DNA from: Cyanobacteria bacterium UBA791
GTDB taxonomy: Bacteria > Cyanobacteriota > Vampirovibrionia > Gastranaerophilales > Gastranaerophilaceae
Direction of reading: 5' to 3'
Length of the DNA: 16,754 nt
Assembly (NCBI GenBank): GCA_002297005.1
Contig: DBIX01000023.1
Coordinates: 190-16,943 of the forward strand
In this document: one piece after another, positions 13,791 through 16,754 of the stretch
How positions within the stretch are numbered: the stretch's first letter is position 1
Layout: the number at the start of each line of letters is the position of its first letter
Notes under the pieces: model-generated
Told to the model about the DNA's origin: nothing
What the model saw: the letters and a program-made list of their open reading frames with translations, nothing else
Database searches by the model: none
Translations under genes and position numbers: made by a program

Positions 13791-14741
13791 ATGATTTCAA
13801 TAGGTAATCCGACTGCATCTCCAATGATGTCAAATACAGTTAAACCAAAAGAGCCTGAAACACAAACAAAGGCTAAAAACCCTGCCGAAACAGGCTATAA
13901 AAAAATAACAGGCGGACAAATTAAGGATATTCTTGCAACTCCTCAAGTTGTACGTTCTGACTGCTATCTTGTTTCTACTTTAAAATCTCTTGCCAAATCT
14001 CGTATGGGCAAACAAATGCTTAAACAAAGTATCAAAACCTCTCCAGACGGTGATAGTTTTGAGATAACTTTTAACAAATATGATAAAAATAACACATACA
14101 GAGTTGAAAAAGACATGAAATATAACGTTGTATGTGGTAGAACAAAATTAAATCCAACTGGTGCAGTAGAAACTGCAACAAATTTTGTTGTGCAAGATAG
14201 AAAAGATGCGAAACCAGCTTTGATAAGAATTTTTGGACCTCTATGCTGTGGCGAATCTCCATTAGAGGGTAATCTTGCAAGCAAATATATGGAAGCTTTA
14301 ACAGGTAGAAAACCTATTTCTTTGGGTGACGATAGTTTAAGACCTCTTTCATCTAAGAAAGAAGAGGCAACAAAATTGCTTGATGATATTGGTTCTCAAA
14401 CAATGAATCACCATAGCTTTGTAGCTGGGTCAAAATTGATGAACACTAAAGATGGCATTGGTACAATGCATTACTATGTTATTAATAAAGTTGATAAAGA
14501 TAAAAAAGAAGTTCACCTTGTAAATCCAAGATATGTAGATTTTACAAAAGGAACATCAAAAGAAGATTTTGATAATGATTTAAAAAATGATGGCATGAAA
14601 GATTCAAAATATCTTGAAAATCAAAGAAACAAACTTAAAGAAATGCCAAAAGTATATAAATTGAGCTATGACCAATTTATGAACAATTTCCGCTCAATTG
14701 TTGGCTATTTTGATGACAAAGTTATGAAAAATAAAAAATAA
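13791..14741 (+). CDS. Calpain-like (C2/papain-fold) cysteine protease, putative
   Basis: A 316-residue protein that looks hypothetical at first sight but carries a calpain-type active-site layout. Q52 lies six residues before C58 (PQVVRSDCYL), as in the calpain QGALGDCWL motif where Gln forms the oxyanion hole. H227 lies in GTMHYYVINKV, and N245 in HLVNPRY matches the calpain NPW asparagine. C-to-H spacing is 169 and H-to-N spacing 18, near the calpain values (about 157 and 24). A segment with ALTG (169-172) and the closing KLSYDQFMNNF (290-300) also fit the calpain protease core. Residues 1-40 are polar and proline/lysine-rich, probably unstructured. No signal peptide or membrane helix is visible. 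AGG at 13777-13779 is a weak ribosome binding site. It is a single gene between the efflux operon and trpS. The substrate and the site of action are unknown. Confidence 0.65.
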   Translation: MISIGNPTASPMMSNTVKPKEPETQTKAKNPAETGYKKITGGQIKDILATPQVVRSDCYLVSTLKSLAKSRMGKQMLKQSIKTSPDGDSFEITFNKYDKNNTYRVEKDMKYNVVCGRTKLNPTGAVETATNFVVQDRKDAKPALIRIFGPLCCGESPLEGNLASKYMEALTGRKPISLGDDSLRPLSSKKEEATKLLDDIGSQTMNHHSFVAGSKLMNTKDGIGTMHYYVINKVDKDKKEVHLVNPRYVDFTKGTSKEDFDNDLKNDGMKDSKYLENQRNKLKEMPKVYKLSYDQFMNNFRSIVGYFDDKVMKNKK

Positions 14742-14751
14742 TTGATATTTT

Positions 14752-14760
14752 TGCTATAAT
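14752..14760 (+). promoter_or_regulatory. Extended -10 promoter for trpS
   Basis: TGCTATAAT at 14752-14760 is an extended -10 element (TGn before a perfect TATAAT). It needs no strong -35, and none is seen at the right distance. The start would be near 14767. GAAAGG (14779-14784) lies 8 bases before the ATG at 14793. The promoter sits within 20 bases of the stop of the preceding gene, so trpS is probably transcribed independently. Confidence 0.6.
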
Positions 14761-14792
14761 ATTTTTACAAGAATATTTGAAAGGTATTTTAT

Positions 14793-15836
14793 ATGGCAAA
14801 GATTATTTTAACAGGTGATAGACCAACTGGTAAACTTCATGTAGGTCATTATGTAGGTTCTCTTCGTGAACGTGTTGCTCTTCAAAATGAGGGTTCTTAC
14901 GATAAAATCTTTATTATGATTGCTGATGCACAAGCTTTAACTGATAATGCTGAAAATCCTCAAAAGGTTCGTGATAACATTATCGAGGTTGCTCTTGATT
15001 ATCTTGCTTGTGGTATAAATCCTGAAAAAACAACTATTCTTATTCAATCAATGATTCCTGAATTGACAGAACTAACTTTCTATTATATGAATTTAGTTAC
15101 TGTTGCAAGAGCTCAACGTAATCCAACTGTTAAAACAGAAATTAAAATGAGAAATTTTGAAGCAAATATTCCTGTAGGTTTCTTTGTTTATCCAATCAGC
15201 CAAGCTGCTGATATAACAGCTTTTAACGCAACACATGTTCCTGCTGGGGAAGACCAAAAACCTATGATTGAACAATGCAGAGAAATTGTTCACAAGTTTA
15301 ATTCAATTTATGGCGAAACTCTTGTTGAACCAAATATTGTTTTACCTAGAAATACTGCTTGTCTTCGTCTTCCAGGTTTAGACGGCAAAGCTAAAATGAG
15401 CAAATCTCTTGGTAATTGTATATATCTTTCTGATGAACCAGAAGATATAAAGAAGAAAATTATGTCAATGTTTACTGATCCAAACCACTTAAGAGTGGAA
15501 GATCCAGGTGAAACTGAAAATAATCCAGTATTTATTTATCTTGATGCATTTAGCAGAGATGAACATTTTGCAGAATTTTTACCAGAATATCAAAATCTTG
15601 ATGAACTTAAAGCTCATTATCAAAGAGGTGGCTTAGGTGATGTTAAGGTTAAAAAATTCTTGAATAACGTTATCCAGTCAGAACTTGAACCTATTAGACT
15701 TCGTAGAAAAGAATGGGAAACAAAAACTCCTGAAGTGTACGAAATCTTGAAAAAAGGCACATCTGAAGCACGTGAAGTTGCATCTCAAACACTTGCAAAC
15801 GTTCGTAGAGCTATGAAAATTAATTATTTTGAGTAA
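14793..15836 (+). CDS. trpS: Tryptophanyl-tRNA synthetase (TrpRS)
   Basis: A 347-residue class I synthetase that charges tRNA-Trp, of typical bacterial length. The ATP-binding HIGH-type motif is HVGH (16-19), preceded by TGDRPTGKL, and the catalytic loop is KMSKS (201-205) in GLDGKAKMSKSLGN. Between them are the tryptophan-pocket segments: IADAQALTDNAENP (43-56), PISQAADI (134-141) and VPAGEDQKPMIE (149-160). The C-terminal helices end in VRRAMKINYFE. It has its own predicted extended -10 promoter and a good ribosome binding site. Its last 13 bases overlap the end of the convergent LysR-type gene, so no separate terminator lies between them. I saw no leader peptide or T-box in the 51-bp upstream gap. 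Confidence 0.96.
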   Translation: MAKIILTGDRPTGKLHVGHYVGSLRERVALQNEGSYDKIFIMIADAQALTDNAENPQKVRDNIIEVALDYLACGINPEKTTILIQSMIPELTELTFYYMNLVTVARAQRNPTVKTEIKMRNFEANIPVGFFVYPISQAADITAFNATHVPAGEDQKPMIEQCREIVHKFNSIYGETLVEPNIVLPRNTACLRLPGLDGKAKMSKSLGNCIYLSDEPEDIKKKIMSMFTDPNHLRVEDPGETENNPVFIYLDAFSRDEHFAEFLPEYQNLDELKAHYQRGGLGDVKVKKFLNNVIQSELEPIRLRRKEWETKTPEVYEILKKGTSEAREVASQTLANVRRAMKINYFE

Positions 15837-16699
15837 ATATTATTTTTTACTTCTTCCAAAAATGCTTTTTGTGCGTTTGTAAATATAGGGTGTCTTTTCC
15901 AAACGAGAGCATATTTTATCTGCAATTTAGGTTCAAAAGGAGCAAAACAAATATCCTTGTCGTTTTGTTGAAATAAATTTTTTGTTGTCACAAAATAACC
16001 TAATCCGCTATTAACAAAAGAATTAGGGCTACTTTGTACAACATTATAAGAGGCAACAATATTTAAATCCTCTAATTTCATATCTGCCCATTTTGCAATA
16101 ATTTGTTGTAACCCTATTCTTCGGTGAAGAATAATTGGTAAAGATTTAAAATCTTCTCTTGTTATAAATTCTTTTTGAGCAAACTCACAATTTGATTTCA
16201 TTATTATTCCCCATTCAGAGTTTTCTGGTAGGGATAAGTAGTCATACTTTGTGGCATCAACTGGTTCTAATAAAATTGCAAAGTCTATATTTCCATGGTC
16301 AATTTGTTCGCATATATATTCAGCATCGCCACTATAAAAATTAAATTTAACTCTCTTGTGTTTTTTTCTTAAATTGGATGCAGATTTTAATATAGTAGAT
16401 GATGGAAATCCCCCAATTGTAATTTCACCCTCAATGTTGTTCAAGTTTGAACCAATTTCTTTTTCTGTTTTTTCTAATAAAGAAATTATTTCCTCGGCTC
16501 TTCTACGTAAAATAACTCCCTCTTCTGTTAGTGAAACTTTACGTTTTCCACGAATTAATAATTCCTTGCCCAATTCTTTTTCAAGTTCTTTTAGCTGGAT
16601 TGAAAGAGAGGGTTGAGAAATATGTAATTTTTCTGATGCTCTTGTAATGTTTTCTTCGTTTGCAACTGCTAAAAAATATTTTAGTAAACGTATTTCCAT
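15824..16699 (-). CDS. LysR-type transcriptional regulator
   Basis: 291 residues with the standard LysR layout. The N-terminal winged helix-turn-helix has its characteristic pattern (LKYFLAVANEENITRASEKL, 6-25, then HISQPSLSIQLKELEKELG, 26-44, and an LTEEG wing at 57-61). A linker helix follows to about 90, then an effector-binding domain starting at GEITIGGF (91-98). The effector is not readable from the sequence. The ATG at 16699 begins the family's usual start (MEIRLLKYFLAVA); AAAGG lies about 11 bases upstream, a rather long spacing. The gene faces trpS tail to tail with a 13-bp overlap. LysR regulators often control a divergently placed gene, which would lie beyond the right edge of the window, so the likely target cannot be seen. 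Confidence 0.92.
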   Translation of the reverse strand: MEIRLLKYFLAVANEENITRASEKLHISQPSLSIQLKELEKELGKELLIRGKRKVSLTEEGVILRRRAEEIISLLEKTEKEIGSNLNNIEGEITIGGFPSSTILKSASNLRKKHKRVKFNFYSGDAEYICEQIDHGNIDFAILLEPVDATKYDYLSLPENSEWGIIMKSNCEFAQKEFITREDFKSLPIILHRRIGLQQIIAKWADMKLEDLNIVASYNVVQSSPNSFVNSGLGYFVTTKNLFQQNDKDICFAPFEPKLQIKYALVWKRHPIFTNAQKAFLEEVKNNIYSK

Positions 16700-16731
16700 A
16701 ATTACTTTTACCTTTGTTATTTATAAAAACT

Positions 16732-16750
16732 ATAATTAAATATAAATTAT
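16732..16750. promoter_or_regulatory. Inverted repeat upstream of the LysR gene, possible operator
   Basis: ATAATT (16732-16737) and AATTAT (16745-16750) form a perfect 6-bp inverted repeat with a 7-base spacer, about 33-51 bases upstream of the regulator's start codon. Position and size suit a self-regulatory LysR site, but the whole stretch is nearly pure A/T, so chance is a serious alternative. Confidence 0.25.
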
Positions 16751-16754
16751 TTAT

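Noticed and set aside
14742..14792. T-box or leader-peptide attenuation of trpS
   Set aside because: The 51-bp gap contains only a promoter and ribosome binding site; there is no specifier stem, T-box sequence or Trp-codon-rich leader.

Overview
The window is low-GC, AT-rich bacterial DNA packed with genes. Its envelope genes (a TolC-type outer-membrane channel with a signal peptide, and a periplasmic adaptor) point to a cell with two membranes. A flavodiiron O2/NO reductase fused to a flavin reductase and a rubredoxin, plus an iron-sulfur flavoprotein, point to an anaerobe. I infer a gut or anoxic-habitat lineage close to the non-photosynthetic sister groups of Cyanobacteria (Melainabacteria/Vampirovibrionia, Gastranaerophilales), from overall gene style, the A+T bias and the flavin-reductase-fused flavodiiron protein. 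That assignment is moderate-to-low confidence because no rRNA or marker search was possible. There are no tRNA or rRNA genes, insertion sequences, phage genes or CRISPR arrays.

Layout. Positions 3-110: the tail of an unidentified reading frame, closed by a strong intrinsic terminator (111-139). Positions 221-1785, plus strand: a four-gene operon of separate signalling modules (CheY-like receiver, HPt domain, second receiver, stand-alone GspE/MshE-type N-terminal domain). Positions 5967-1789, minus strand: a three-gene operon (flavodiiron-flavin reductase-rubredoxin fusion, iron-sulfur flavoprotein, membrane sensor histidine kinase with Cache and PAS domains). The two operons converge with only 3 bp between stop codons. 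The kinase has no receiver of its own and the receivers have no kinase, so together they could form a multistep phosphorelay (inference).

Positions 6092-7342, plus: an MFS transporter. Positions 8895-7332, minus: hisS, overlapped at its end by a small nucleotidyltransferase-like gene. Positions 8981-13548, plus: a tightly coupled tripartite efflux operon (TolC-like channel, MacA-like adaptor, ABC ATPase, FtsX/MacB-type permease). hisS and the efflux operon appear to be read from back-to-back promoters that share one -35 element, and the hisS transcript is predicted to be leaderless.

Positions 13791-14741, plus: a protein that looks hypothetical but carries a calpain-like Q-C-H-N catalytic layout; I regard it as the most interesting gene here. 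It is followed by trpS (14793-15836), whose end overlaps a convergent LysR-type regulator (16699-15824).

Three TTG start codons (947, 3489 on minus, 8981) are each supported by a ribosome binding site and by the expected protein N-terminus.
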